A stretch of 64,000 nt of DNA from Clostridia bacterium. Lineage in GTDB: Bacteria > Bacillota > Clostridia > Oscillospirales > CAG-272. Each line of letters begins with the position of its first letter. Within the stretch, counting starts at the first letter, position 1. The stretch spans positions 1-64,000 of the forward strand of contig JAFQOP010000020.1 in the NCBI GenBank assembly GCA_017403155.1, in the 5' to 3' direction. A model generated the notes under the pieces. The model did no database searches. It was not told where the DNA came from and saw only the letters and a list, made by a program, of their open reading frames with translations. A program made the translations under genes and the position numbers. Shown one piece after another: positions 6,929-15,605 of the stretch.

Positions 6929-7252
6929 AGAAATCAAATATCGTTGCTTTGCACGTTCTCCGTAAACCTTGGCTCGAAGATAATCAGTTTGAGCCATTTT
7001 TCTTTTTTTAGGTCCAAAATAATCAGCTATTGGCTCTACATAACCTTGACGTCGCAAATAAGATAACTTACCTGACCCTAAAATGTCGGTTTGGCATTTA
7101 TAGTTTGTAGAAGTACGCCCCTTCTTTGGATCAGATGTAATACAAATCGAAACGTGTCTATCATCAATATTTTCAAGAATGATATGTCGATGTCCGTTGT
7201 TCTTATCTCGATGTCTTTTTATAATTACAGGAACCAACGGCTCCCTTCGCAA
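6914..7252 (-). CDS. Small basic protein of unknown function; true start probably upstream
   Basis: 112 residues from TTG 7252, very rich in Lys and Arg, ending in ISKKKK. It contains HRHIILENIDDRHVSICITS, then DPKKGRTSTNYKCQTDILGS and, near the C-terminus, DYLRAKVYGERAKQRYL. Not recognised; the composition suggests nucleic-acid binding. The frame stays open upstream to 7363 and that part (NKRFEKVCSSSKSRFKLKKV) has the same basic character, yet no ATG, GTG or TTG occurs there. An ATT at 7319-7321 has AAGGTG 8 nt before it and could be a rare start; otherwise the gene has lost its start. It converges on the structured RNA, whose P1 stem overlaps its stop codon. Confidence 0.55.
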   Translation of the reverse strand: MRREPLVPVIIKRHRDKNNGHRHIILENIDDRHVSICITSDPKKGRTSTNYKCQTDILGSGKLSYLRRQGYVEPIADYFGPKKRKMAQTDYLRAKVYGERAKQRYLISKKKK

Positions 7253-7333
7253 GCCTACCTTTTTCAGTTTGAACCTAGATTTACTTGACGAGCAGACTTT
7301 TTCAAACCTTTTATTTAAAATATTTTCTACACC

Positions 7334-7362
7334 TTGAAAATAGCAATAAGCTGTGCTATAAT
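7334..7362 (+). promoter_or_regulatory. Promoter of the surface-protein/RNA-repair unit
   Basis: TTGAAA (7334-7339), 17-bp spacer, TATAAT (7357-7362), 51 bp before the ATG at 7414. It overlaps the open upstream extension of the small basic gene on the other strand. Confidence 0.7.
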
Positions 7363-7413
7363 GTTATGTTGAAGTAATATATCTCTTTTTAATACAATGT
7401 TCAGAGGTCTACT

Positions 7414-10400
7414 ATGAAGAATTGCTCAATTTTTACAAAAATCCTGACGCTGTCGCTGATGGTGGTGATATCCATCGCGGCGGTGCTGCCCTTCACGGCA
7501 GTGAGGGCGGAGGCGGCAAAGGCGCCCGACCCCGAGATAACCGTGCCGACGAGCATGGTAGGGGTATCCAAGACGCACGCAACCTTTACCAAAATCAGCA
7601 CGATTGCCACCGTGGTCAACCTCGGTATCAAGGGAATCGGCTCCTTTACCTATGCTTGCGAGAATTCGGACGGCACCGTTGCGGATTTCTACAAGCACGC
7701 GATGACCTACTTCACGGGTAATGTGGACGAGAACGAGCAGATTGCCGATCTCAAGGACTCGATGAACAAGCAGTTTGACGCGCTTGCCGAGACGCTTGAC
7801 AGCATTCAGGCAGAGCTCGAAACCCTTAAATCGGAGATCAACTCTGTGTCACTGGAGATACAGAACAACGACGACCTCAACGCGCTGTATGAGCTGCTCG
7901 ACGACTTCTACAAGTATTTTTACGAGAAGAACACCCTCCTTAAGAACGCATACGACGTGGTTGAGAGCGACCTCAACAACGCGAGCATAACCGACCCGTC
8001 CACGAATATGGACGTGCTCTTTGCAAAGGCGTATGACCTCAATCTACTCAGCGACTACGTTACGGGGGCGATATCCTTCGAGGATACGAGTATATTCGAC
8101 TCATATTTCCACTACGAGCTACTGAAGAACAACGTTGACTCCGCGAACGATGAGAGCTATCTCACGGCGGTGGAGAATACTCTCGCCTTTGCTATGAAGA
8201 TTTTCTCGGCAGAGGTGTTCCAGAAATACTGCCTCTCCTACACTCTGGCATATCAGCTCAACTGGCTGAACGAGCAGGACAACGTCAGTGCAATATACAA
8301 CATGAGCGTTACCATCCCGAACGATACCGCTATCAGAAACCGCTCCCGTGTAGAGGCAGATATCTACAACGCTAACGTGAGCCTCGAGAAATCGATGGGC
8401 GCTATGGCAAAATTTATGGCAAAGATATGCAACCTCTCAGCATTTGCAAGCTATACGGAGGGTGGGTGTGAATACTATGCACCCGTGACAGACGGCACTC
8501 TTGCGGTGTATTCGGATGCGGAGTATGCCCTCTCCCCTCTTGCAGATGAGTTTACTCCTCTTTTCCGCGACGGCTTTTCCTTCAAGACCGATAAGCCCGA
8601 GGTTGTCGAGATTGACAGAACGGGCAAGCTGACCTTCATCGGCACGACGACCGAGCCCATAACCGTTAGCTACGTTTATGGTGAGGGAGACAAGGAGACT
8701 GTCCTCTACTCTGTAACACTCAACATAGCTGACAAGCTATGGCAAGGAGGATACGGCACCGTGGAGGCGCCCTATCTTATCTCCACTGACACGGAGCTTA
8801 GAGACTACCTTGCGGACAGCACTTATCACTCGAAGCACGTAAAGCTTGTGAATGACATAAATATGAGTCTGGTCTACTACATAAGCTCGATTTCCAATCT
8901 TACAGGTAGCATTGACGGCGGAGGGTATACGATAATACGTCCCAATCAGCTTCGCGATTCGCTGGTAATTACTAATAACGGAACAATCAAAAATCTCAAT
9001 CTGGACTCCCCAAGCAACAGCCGTTCTCCCTATGGCGACAAGGCTCTTGGCGGCATTGCCTGCACCAACAACGGGCTGATAGAAAACTGCAACGTTTCCG
9101 GAGGTCAAGTAAGATGCTACGTGACAAACTGCGACCTTAACCCTGCGAATTTCAAGACGAGCATCTCCAGCTCTGTCGGTGGCATTGCGGGAGTTAATAA
9201 CGGCACTATAAGAAAATGCTCCGTCTCGACAGTTTATTTGCGCGCTTCGACCTCAACCCGCGACTACTTCTGCGTTGCTACCTCGCTCTCGAAGGGAGAG
9301 ACCTGGATGTACTCGACGGCAAACGTCGGCGGTATTGCGGGGGTCAACAATGCGGGCGGTGTAATCGAGGACTGCTACAACGAGGATTCCCCTGCCAATA
9401 GCGACTGCGAGGCAACCTATTATAAGAAAACACCGCTTTTTTCCGCAAACACATACTACAAGGTAAGTGCAACGGCAAATTACGGTAAGATAGTCGGAAA
9501 GAATCAGGGCACGGTAAACAATTGCACCTATTACGCTATCACGGAACAGTCAAATACCGTCACCGCAGATGCATTCAATATTGACGGTGATTATAAAAGC
9601 GAGATAGATTCAAACTGTGCAACCTACACGCCGAACACGGGATCTAACGGCACGAAATTATCTGCTATGGCTGTACCTGTGGAATATATCAGCTCGATAA
9701 GCGTGCTGGCAAATCCCCTGAGGGCTCAGTACGACCTTGGCGACGCTATAAATACTGCGGGTCTCGTTATCGTGGACAACAACGGCAACGAGGTTGTCGG
9801 CTTTACTACAACGAAGCCCGACACCGACAGCTACGGCACGAAATACGTTACTGTAAATTACGGCACGCTCTCAACCTCCGTGCCGATAAACGTGCAGTGT
9901 ATGCACTACGGCGCGACCTACTCGCGCGCAACCGCGCCCACCTGCATGGCGGACGGATATACCGAGGGTGTGTGGTGCGAGGGCTGTGACACCTATACGA
10001 CAGGACACATAGCTGTGCCGAAATCGAACAGCTACTGCGCCGACAACGATAAAAATCACCTCTGCGACCTCTGCACACGCACTGTCAGCGGCTGCACAGA
10101 CGCAGACGACCACCTGTGCGACGTGTGCGGTGAGAAGATCAGCGACTGCAACGATAACAACAAAAACCACTTCTGCGACCTTTGTGACGTGCGTATAAGC
10201 GTATGCGAGGACGAAGATAAGGATCACTACTGCGACACCTGCGAGGGGAAGATAAGCAACTGCGCCGACGGCAACAACGACCATAGATGCGACGTATGTA
10301 CTGAGAAGCTCAGCGAATGCTTTGACAGCGACAATCACCTGTGCGATACCTGCGGAAACAAGATATCCGACCACAAGGATGACGACGGTAACTACTACTG

Positions 10401-11655
10401 CGATATATGCACGGCATCTCTGTGCACCCACGCAGACACAGACAGCGACCACCTTTGCGACAGTTGCGGCACAAGGATGACCCCCTGCACCGATAACGAC
10501 GACCACTATTGCGACATCTGCGGAGAAAAAATCTCCGTCTGCAGCGATGCGGATGACCACAAGTGCGACGTGTGCAAGACGGTGATATCCTCCTGCGATG
10601 ACAAGAATCGCGACCATCTGTGCGACGTGTGCAGGACTCCCCTCTCAAGCTGCAAGGACGACAATAACGACCATAAGTGCGATATATGCACAACCTCCCT
10701 CTCCCAGTGCCTGGACGAGGACGAAAACCATCTGTGCGATATTTGCGGCACTGCAGTATCGGAGTGCACCGACGCGGACGACCACTTCTGCGACATATGC
10801 GGCACGAGGGTGTCCACGTGCTCCGACGCGGACGACCACAAGTGCGACGTGTGCCACGCGCCTCTCTCAAGCTGTGCGGATGCCGACAGCAATCACAAGT
10901 GTGATATATGCAAGGAAATACTCTCCACCTGCAGGGACGATGACAGCGACCACAAGTGCGACGTGTGCGAGGTTCCGCTCTCCGTATGCGAGGACAAGAC
11001 GGAGGACCATCTGTGCGACATTTGCGGAGTTAAGATAAGCGAGCACAGCTCACTTGGCGGACATAACTGCGACCTTTGCGGCACGCCCATATCCACCTGC
11101 AAGGATGATGACAGAAACCACGCGTGCGATATATGTGCCGAGACGGTAGGAAGGCACGAATGTGCCATTGGGTCGCACGAGTGCGGCTGGTGCGGCAAGA
11201 CGATAAACGCCTGTGTAAACGAAAATGCAACCGTTGACCATCTTTGCGATATATGTGGCAAGAAGGTCGGAAAATGCATAGACACAAACAGCGACCACGA
11301 CTGCGACATTTGCGGCGAGGAGACCAGCACATGTGCCGACGAGGACAGAAATCACGCGTGCGACGTATGTGCAAAAAAGCTCACCGTATGCAAGGACGAT
11401 GACAACAACCATAAGTGTGACATATGCGAGGTGACTCTCTCCGAATGCACCGACGAAAAGGCGGACCACAAATGTGACAGATGCGGCAAGACACTCTCCG
11501 AATGCACCGACGAAAACGAGGACGACGTTTGCGACCTTTGCGGCGGTGAAATTGAAGGCGGCAGCGTTGCACTCACCGTTATACTCTCGATTGCGGGTGG
11601 CGGTGTGTTTATCGCCGGTGTATGGATTGTTGTGCGCAAGCTTATGGGATACTGA
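7414..11655 (+). CDS. Large secreted, membrane-anchored protein with Ig-like, GLUG and 27 Cys/His repeats
   Basis: 1413 residues. Signal peptide 1-34 (hydrophobic core LTLSLMVVISIAAVLPFT, cut near VRAEA). Residues about 105-152 are a coiled coil; 360-445 a bacterial Ig-like fold (SFKTDKPEVVEIDRTGKLTF); 445-745 carries GLUG-type motifs (GGIAGVNNGTIRKCSV and variants); 755-828 a second Ig-like domain (AQYDLGDAINTAGLVIV); 829-873 a Cys/His motif (CMHYGATYSRATAPTCMADG); 874-1378 holds 27 tandem units centred on H-x-C-D-x-C; 1388-1406 is a membrane helix followed by a short basic tail. The protein should be tethered to the membrane with the repeats outside. The repeats offer about three Cys and one His each plus many Asp, suited to Zn or Ca. 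The fucosidase gene starts 26 bp later, so a glycan-related role is possible. Confidence 0.85.
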   Translation: MKNCSIFTKILTLSLMVVISIAAVLPFTAVRAEAAKAPDPEITVPTSMVGVSKTHATFTKISTIATVVNLGIKGIGSFTYACENSDGTVADFYKHAMTYFTGNVDENEQIADLKDSMNKQFDALAETLDSIQAELETLKSEINSVSLEIQNNDDLNALYELLDDFYKYFYEKNTLLKNAYDVVESDLNNASITDPSTNMDVLFAKAYDLNLLSDYVTGAISFEDTSIFDSYFHYELLKNNVDSANDESYLTAVENTLAFAMKIFSAEVFQKYCLSYTLAYQLNWLNEQDNVSAIYNMSVTIPNDTAIRNRSRVEADIYNANVSLEKSMGAMAKFMAKICNLSAFASYTEGGCEYYAPVTDGTLAVYSDAEYALSPLADEFTPLFRDGFSFKTDKPEVVEIDRTGKLTFIGTTTEPITVSYVYGEGDKETVLYSVTLNIADKLWQGGYGTVEAPYLISTDTELRDYLADSTYHSKHVKLVNDINMSLVYYISSISNLTGSIDGGGYTIIRPNQLRDSLVITNNGTIKNLNLDSPSNSRSPYGDKALGGIACTNNGLIENCNVSGGQVRCYVTNCDLNPANFKTSISSSVGGIAGVNNGTIRKCSVSTVYLRASTSTRDYFCVATSLSKGETWMYSTANVGGIAGVNNAGGVIEDCYNEDSPANSDCEATYYKKTPLFSANTYYKVSATANYGKIVGKNQGTVNNCTYYAITEQSNTVTADAFNIDGDYKSEIDSNCATYTPNTGSNGTKLSAMAVPVEYISSISVLANPLRAQYDLGDAINTAGLVIVDNNGNEVVGFTTTKPDTDSYGTKYVTVNYGTLSTSVPINVQCMHYGATYSRATAPTCMADGYTEGVWCEGCDTYTTGHIAVPKSNSYCADNDKNHLCDLCTRTVSGCTDADDHLCDVCGEKISDCNDNNKNHFCDLCDVRISVCEDEDKDHYCDTCEGKISNCADGNNDHRCDVCTEKLSECFDSDNHLCDTCGNKISDHKDDDGNYYCDICTASLCTHADTDSDHLCDSCGTRMTPCTDNDDHYCDICGEKISVCSDADDHKCDVCKTVISSCDDKNRDHLCDVCRTPLSSCKDDNNDHKCDICTTSLSQCLDEDENHLCDICGTAVSECTDADDHFCDICGTRVSTCSDADDHKCDVCHAPLSSCADADSNHKCDICKEILSTCRDDDSDHKCDVCEVPLSVCEDKTEDHLCDICGVKISEHSSLGGHNCDLCGTPISTCKDDDRNHACDICAETVGRHECAIGSHECGWCGKTINACVNENATVDHLCDICGKKVGKCIDTNSDHDCDICGEETSTCADEDRNHACDVCAKKLTVCKDDDNNHKCDICEVTLSECTDEKADHKCDRCGKTLSECTDENEDDVCDLCGGEIEGGSVALTVILSIAGGGVFIAGVWIVVRKLMGY
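10031..11550 (+). repeat. 27 tandem CxxC/His protein repeats (about 57-63 bp each)
   Basis: Units follow the pattern C-x-D-x-[DN]-x-x-H-x-C-D-x-C-x6, with lengths of 18-22 residues. The CDxC core is kept in 26 of 27 units (one reads CGWC) and the His in nearly all. DNA copies differ strongly at silent sites, so the array is old or kept by selection on the protein, not by recent duplication. Confidence 0.85.
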
Positions 11656-11681
11656 TTTTGAACGGTAGTAAGAGGTAAAAA

Positions 11682-12872
11682 ATGAAGCACGAGAACAAGC
11701 TGGGAATGTTTATACACTGGGGACCTTATGCCCTGATAGAGGAGCACGAGCAAGCAATGGCAAAGTGCTCTATACCCAAAGAGGTATACGAGGAAATGGC
11801 AATGGGCTTTGACCCGGATGAATACGACCCGGATAAGTGGGTTGCGCTCGCCAAGGGTGCCGGTATGAAATATATCTGCTTTACGGCAAAGCACCACGAC
11901 GGATTTTGCATGTGGGATACAAAATACACAAGCTATAGCATTATGGCAACACACGGTCGCGACGTGCTAAAGGAGCTATCAGATGCCTGTCACAGGCAGG
12001 GAATGCTCCTATCTATCTACTACTCCAACCCCGACTGGCATCATCCAAAGGCATACAACCCCAACTCAACCCACCAGTGGTGCGCCACAAAAGAGGAGAG
12101 TGACCTCGTCGAATACCGCGAATATATTAAGGGGCAGATTACCGAGCTACTCACAAATTACGGTAAGATATACACACTGTTCTGGGATATACCGCCGAAG
12201 CTTTACGACCCAACACTGAACGAGCTGGCAAGAAGGCTACAGCCCGAGATGCTTATAAATGACAGAGGTTGGAGCGAGGGGGATTTTTCAACACCTGAGC
12301 GCGACTTTAACGAGGTAGGCTTCAAACGGTTTGAGAGGATGACAGAGGCATGCAACTCGGTAGGCGCTGAGAGCTGGGGCTACCGCCGAGACGAGGATTT
12401 TCATACCAAAAGATATCTCACCCAATCTATCGACAAGATAATGGCAATGGGCGGCAGCTATCTTATCAACGTTGGTCCCGATAAGCACGGAATTATCACC
12501 GAGGAATATGCAAGCCGAATTCGAGCAATCGGAGAATGGTATAAAAAGGTGCGACACTCGCTCGAGGGTTGTGAGGAAGACCCATACGGACTCAAGGTAA
12601 GAGGTGCCCGTTGTATAACAACCTACAAGAATGGAAAGAGTTATTTACATTTTTACGAAGGACTTCTATCGAGCGGTATAAATATCGAGGGATATCCCAA
12701 AGAACCTGCTGAGGTAAAATTACTTAACACGGGCACTACTCTGCGCACACTTATTGGACTAGTGCCCTCGTTATATAACTTAGATGGGACGTCTCGCACG
12801 GCGCTCAGAATATGCGGCATTTGTGCGGACGAGCTTGAATGCGAGGCTCCCGTCATAGAGATAAGCTGGTAA
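11682..12872 (+). CDS. GH29 alpha-L-fucosidase, cytoplasmic
   Basis: 396 residues without a signal peptide; hydrolyses alpha-L-fucosides with retention of configuration. Family landmarks are MFIHWGPYAL near the N-terminus, the substrate-binding KHHDGFCMW (70-78), SIYYSNPDWHHP (111-122) and YTLFWDIPP, whose Asp169 sits where GH29 enzymes carry the nucleophile (usual text WFDG). The next loop, INDRGW, corresponds to the conserved N-x-R segment. The acid/base residue is poorly conserved in GH29 and cannot be named safely. AAGAGG lies just before the ATG. The gene follows the surface-protein gene after 26 bp and precedes the methyltransferase by 37 bp, so one transcript is likely. It should act on short fucosylated sugars after import. 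Confidence 0.85.
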   Translation: MKHENKLGMFIHWGPYALIEEHEQAMAKCSIPKEVYEEMAMGFDPDEYDPDKWVALAKGAGMKYICFTAKHHDGFCMWDTKYTSYSIMATHGRDVLKELSDACHRQGMLLSIYYSNPDWHHPKAYNPNSTHQWCATKEESDLVEYREYIKGQITELLTNYGKIYTLFWDIPPKLYDPTLNELARRLQPEMLINDRGWSEGDFSTPERDFNEVGFKRFERMTEACNSVGAESWGYRRDEDFHTKRYLTQSIDKIMAMGGSYLINVGPDKHGIITEEYASRIRAIGEWYKKVRHSLEGCEEDPYGLKVRGARCITTYKNGKSYLHFYEGLLSSGINIEGYPKEPAEVKLLNTGTTLRTLIGLVPSLYNLDGTSRTALRICGICADELECEAPVIEISW

Positions 12873-12909
12873 GACAGAAATAAACAGAAGAAGGGAGGTG
12901 CCACAAGCC

Positions 12910-13605
12910 GTGGATGAAAGATATAACAGTGCCTTTGCCACTTCGGCGGCTAGGGGCGCCCTGATGAGGCTCGGGCTGGCGGAGGAGCTTGGCGAGCTTC
13001 AATACAAGAAGCTATCCCTCATAACCGAGGAGGAGGGGGACAGGATTACAGACCTAGCAAGGGCACACGGAATAAGGCTACACTACTTTAAGCGTTCAAA
13101 CGGCACTCTGCCGAGGGTGGCGAGGGTTCTGGGTTTCCTTAAAGGAATACACTTCGAGAGCATACTCGACGTTGGTAGCGGCAGAGGTGTATTTCTCCTT
13201 CCCTTTCTCGATGCCTTCCCCGATATTCCTGCGCAGGCGCTCGATATATCCGACAAGAGAATAGAGCTGCTGACGGACATTAAATGCGGCGGAATTGAGA
13301 GGCTTTCGGTAAAGGAGGGCAGCATCTGCGATATGCCCTTCCCCGAGGACTCCTTTGACGTCGTTACTATGCTGGAGGTGCTCGAGCATATACCCGATGT
13401 GCGTGCGGCAATCAGGGCGGCGGTAAGGATTGCGAAAAAATACGTTATCGTAACGGTGCCCTCCAAGGAGGACGACAACCCCGAGCATATACATCTGCTC
13501 ACAAAGGACGTGCTGACGGAAATGTTCACAGAGTGCGGTGCTCACTCGCTGCACTTCGACGGAGTTCACGGGCATCTCATAATGATAGGAAAAATCGGAG
13601 GATAG
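12910..13605 (+). CDS. Class I SAM-dependent methyltransferase (Methyltransf_11 type)
   Basis: 231 residues from GTG 12910. The GTG at 12898 is part of the ribosome site AGGGAGGTG, so the downstream GTG is the better start. Motif I is ILDVGSGRG (85-93), the acidic residue after strand 2 is in QALDISDKRIELL, motif II/III is CDMPFPEDSFDVVTMLEVLE. The first 75 residues form a helical cap that may choose the substrate. It resembles small-molecule or generic methyltransferases rather than the Hen1 RNA 3'-terminal methyltransferase, whose metal-binding His/Glu motif is not visible. Its stop is 1 bp before the RNA ligase start, which suggests coupling to RNA repair, perhaps as an RNA or cofactor methylase. 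The substrate is unknown. Confidence 0.8.
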   Translation: MDERYNSAFATSAARGALMRLGLAEELGELQYKKLSLITEEEGDRITDLARAHGIRLHYFKRSNGTLPRVARVLGFLKGIHFESILDVGSGRGVFLLPFLDAFPDIPAQALDISDKRIELLTDIKCGGIERLSVKEGSICDMPFPEDSFDVVTMLEVLEHIPDVRAAIRAAVRIAKKYVIVTVPSKEDDNPEHIHLLTKDVLTEMFTECGAHSLHFDGVHGHLIMIGKIGG

Positions 13606-13606
13606 C

Positions 13607-14398
13607 ATGGACTACGAATATAAAATCGTTAAATACCCAAGAACACAGCATCTTGAGGGCTCGCGGCTCGGTCCCGGGGACGAGGACCTCAGCCAGATAC
13701 CCTTCTCGCACATTCTCGGAAGAAATATTGTTATAGAAGAAAAAATAGACGGCGCAAATTCAGCGATATCCTTTGACGGGGAGGGAAATCTTCTGCTCCA
13801 GAGCAGGGGTCACTACCTTAACGGAGGACACAGAGAGCGACACTACAACCCACTGAAGGCGTGGGCAAACCTCAACCAGGAGATTTTCTTTGAGGTGCTT
13901 GGGTCGAGATACATAATGTACGGTGAGTGGATGTATGCAAAGCACACTGTGTTTTACGATGCACTCCCCCACTACTTTATGGAGTTTGATATTTACGACA
14001 GAGAGACCGGGCTCTTCCTTGACACGCCGACAAGGCGCACCTTTACGGAGCAGATGGGAATAGTGTCCTCGGTGCCCGTGCTCAAAACGGGAATCTTCCG
14101 CAAGAAGGAGGATATACTTTCTCTTATCGGTCACTCCAACTACATAACCGACAATCACCTCGAGCGCCTGCGCGAGCTGGCAGAGCGAGACGGGCTTGAC
14201 CCCGAGCAAATATTGAGCGAGACGGACCCCTCGACAACAATGGAGGGCTTATATATCAAGCTGGAGGAGGACGGAATCGTTAAGGAGCGCTTTAAGTACG
14301 TGAGAAAATCATTTCTGCAGTGCGTATTTGCCTCCAACTCCCACTGGCAGAAGCGACCTATCGTTCCCAATCAGCTGAAGAACGGGTACATAATATGA
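13607..14398 (+). CDS. RNA ligase (Rnl2-like nucleotidyltransferase)
   Basis: 263 residues. Joins 3'-OH and 5'-phosphate RNA ends through a lysyl-AMP intermediate. Motif I is EEKIDGAN with nucleophile Lys46. Motif III is the YIMYGEWMYAKH segment (102-113), IIIa FMEFDIYD (124-131), motif IV TMEGLYIKLEEDG (about 211-223) and motif V RFKYVRKSF. It carries only the nucleotidyltransferase core plus a short tail, shorter than T4 Rnl2 (334 residues). The next gene overlaps it by 4 bp (ATGA) and encodes an HD-phosphoesterase/5'-kinase fusion, which would supply exactly the end chemistry this ligase needs. Together they form an RNA healing-and-sealing pair. Confidence 0.88.
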   Translation: MDYEYKIVKYPRTQHLEGSRLGPGDEDLSQIPFSHILGRNIVIEEKIDGANSAISFDGEGNLLLQSRGHYLNGGHRERHYNPLKAWANLNQEIFFEVLGSRYIMYGEWMYAKHTVFYDALPHYFMEFDIYDRETGLFLDTPTRRTFTEQMGIVSSVPVLKTGIFRKKEDILSLIGHSNYITDNHLERLRELAERDGLDPEQILSETDPSTTMEGLYIKLEEDGIVKERFKYVRKSFLQCVFASNSHWQKRPIVPNQLKNGYII

Positions 14399-15570
14399 GC
14401 GCGGGGATCGAATTTCTGCAGCTGTGCCGCCTTATTCCCGAGGGAGGCGGCAGGATAGATTGGGATGCCCTTGCGCATACACCGCTTGCCCCCTATCTTG
14501 AGGCGATGGCAAAAACGGGGCAAAACCCCGAATATCACGCCGAGGGCGACGTGCTTACCCACACACGTATGGTGTGCGAGGCGATGGTCGCAAGCGAGCA
14601 GTATGCAAGGTGCGACGAGGAGGGGCGGCAGATACTGTTTCTCGGTGCGCTCCTGCACGACGTGGGAAAGCCGAGGACAACGAAGCTCGTCGACGGCACT
14701 CTCACCTCCCCCTATCACTCCTCTGTGGGGGCTGTACTGGCAAGAGAGATACTCTGGCGAGACTTCTCCCTCTCGGGTGATGAGAGACTGCGAAGAATAC
14801 GAGAGTCGGTATGTATGCTTGTGCGCTATCACTCCTTCCCTCCCTATGCAATAGAAGCGAAGAATGCCGAGATGAGAATACTCTCCATCGCGGCAAACGG
14901 GCAGCTGGCTTGCGGCTTCAGCATGGATAGGCTCTGCCTCATTGAGAGGGCTGACACAGAAGGAAAAATCTGCCGCGACAAGGCTGACTCGTTTGACAGA
15001 ATTGAATACTGTCGCTCGCTTGCCGAGGAGCTTGGCTGTCTTACAGCTCCCTACACCTTCAGCTCCGATTATACGAGAAGAGCATATTTCAGGGGGCAGA
15101 CGGCATACAGAGCAGACGAGCTCTATGACGACACCTGGGGAGAGGTTATACTTATGTCGGGGCTGCCCGGCACGGGAAAGGACACCTGGATAAGCACGAA
15201 CTGCAAGGGATACCCCGTTATCAGCCTCGACGCAATCCGAGCCGAGATAGGCGTCAGCCCGACGGAGAATCAAGCGCCGGTTATTGCACTGGCGCACGAG
15301 AGAGCAAGGGCGCTGCTACGGGACAGAACCCCCTTTGTGTGGAATGCAACCAGCATAACGAAGGACCTCAGAAGCAAGCAAATTTCTCTGTTTGAGAAAT
15401 ACGGTGCTGCTGTCAGGACAGTGTTCCTCGAGACCGAGTGGAATGAAAATCTGAGAAGAAACAAGGACCGCAGTGCCTCCGTGCCCGAGGCGGTAATAAG
15501 CAAAATGCTCTCTCGCCTCGAGCTACCCGAGATACACGAGTGCCAAAGGGTTGATTGGCTGATAGTATAA
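14395..15570 (+). CDS. HD phosphohydrolase-polynucleotide kinase fusion (HD-Pnk), RNA end healing
   Basis: 391 residues from ATG 14395, whose ATGA overlaps the RNA ligase stop. The N-terminal HD domain has the metal ligands His56 (LTHTR), His88-Asp89 (LLHDVGKPRT), His108 and His146. The C-terminal kinase, from about 245, has the P-loop GLPGTGKDT (256-264), the DAIRAEI helix after it and FVWNATSITKDLR (314-326). The same domain order is known from HD-Pnk of Runella slithyformis, where the HD part removes 2',3'-cyclic or 2'/3'-phosphates and the kinase phosphorylates 5'-OH ends. Paired with the upstream ligase it should repair RNA cut by metal-independent ribotoxins, for example tRNA anticodon nucleases. 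It ends the operon at a strong terminator. Confidence 0.87.
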   Translation: MSAGIEFLQLCRLIPEGGGRIDWDALAHTPLAPYLEAMAKTGQNPEYHAEGDVLTHTRMVCEAMVASEQYARCDEEGRQILFLGALLHDVGKPRTTKLVDGTLTSPYHSSVGAVLAREILWRDFSLSGDERLRRIRESVCMLVRYHSFPPYAIEAKNAEMRILSIAANGQLACGFSMDRLCLIERADTEGKICRDKADSFDRIEYCRSLAEELGCLTAPYTFSSDYTRRAYFRGQTAYRADELYDDTWGEVILMSGLPGTGKDTWISTNCKGYPVISLDAIRAEIGVSPTENQAPVIALAHERARALLRDRTPFVWNATSITKDLRSKQISLFEKYGAAVRTVFLETEWNENLRRNKDRSASVPEAVISKMLSRLELPEIHECQRVDWLIV

Positions 15571-15572
15571 AC

Positions 15573-15604
15573 AAAAAAAGACCTACTCGCGTAGGTCTTT
15601 TTTT
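15573..15604. terminator. Bidirectional terminator between convergent genes
   Basis: AAAAAAAGACCTAC (15573-15586) / GTAGGTCTTTTTTT (15591-15604) with loop TCGC. It ends the RNA-repair unit and, on the other strand, the TPM-like gene. Confidence 0.85.
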
Positions 15605-15605
15605 C

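Noticed and set aside
6848..7252. Type III toxin-antitoxin (ToxIN-like) module
   Set aside because: The RNA is not a tandem repeat and lies convergent to the gene, not upstream of it as in ToxIN loci; the protein has no ToxN-like features that I can see.
7422..11474. Several antisense and shifted frames of 60-250 codons across the Cys-repeat array
   Set aside because: They come from the regular TGC/GAC repeats read in other frames; they lack ribosome sites, and their composition follows the main repeats.
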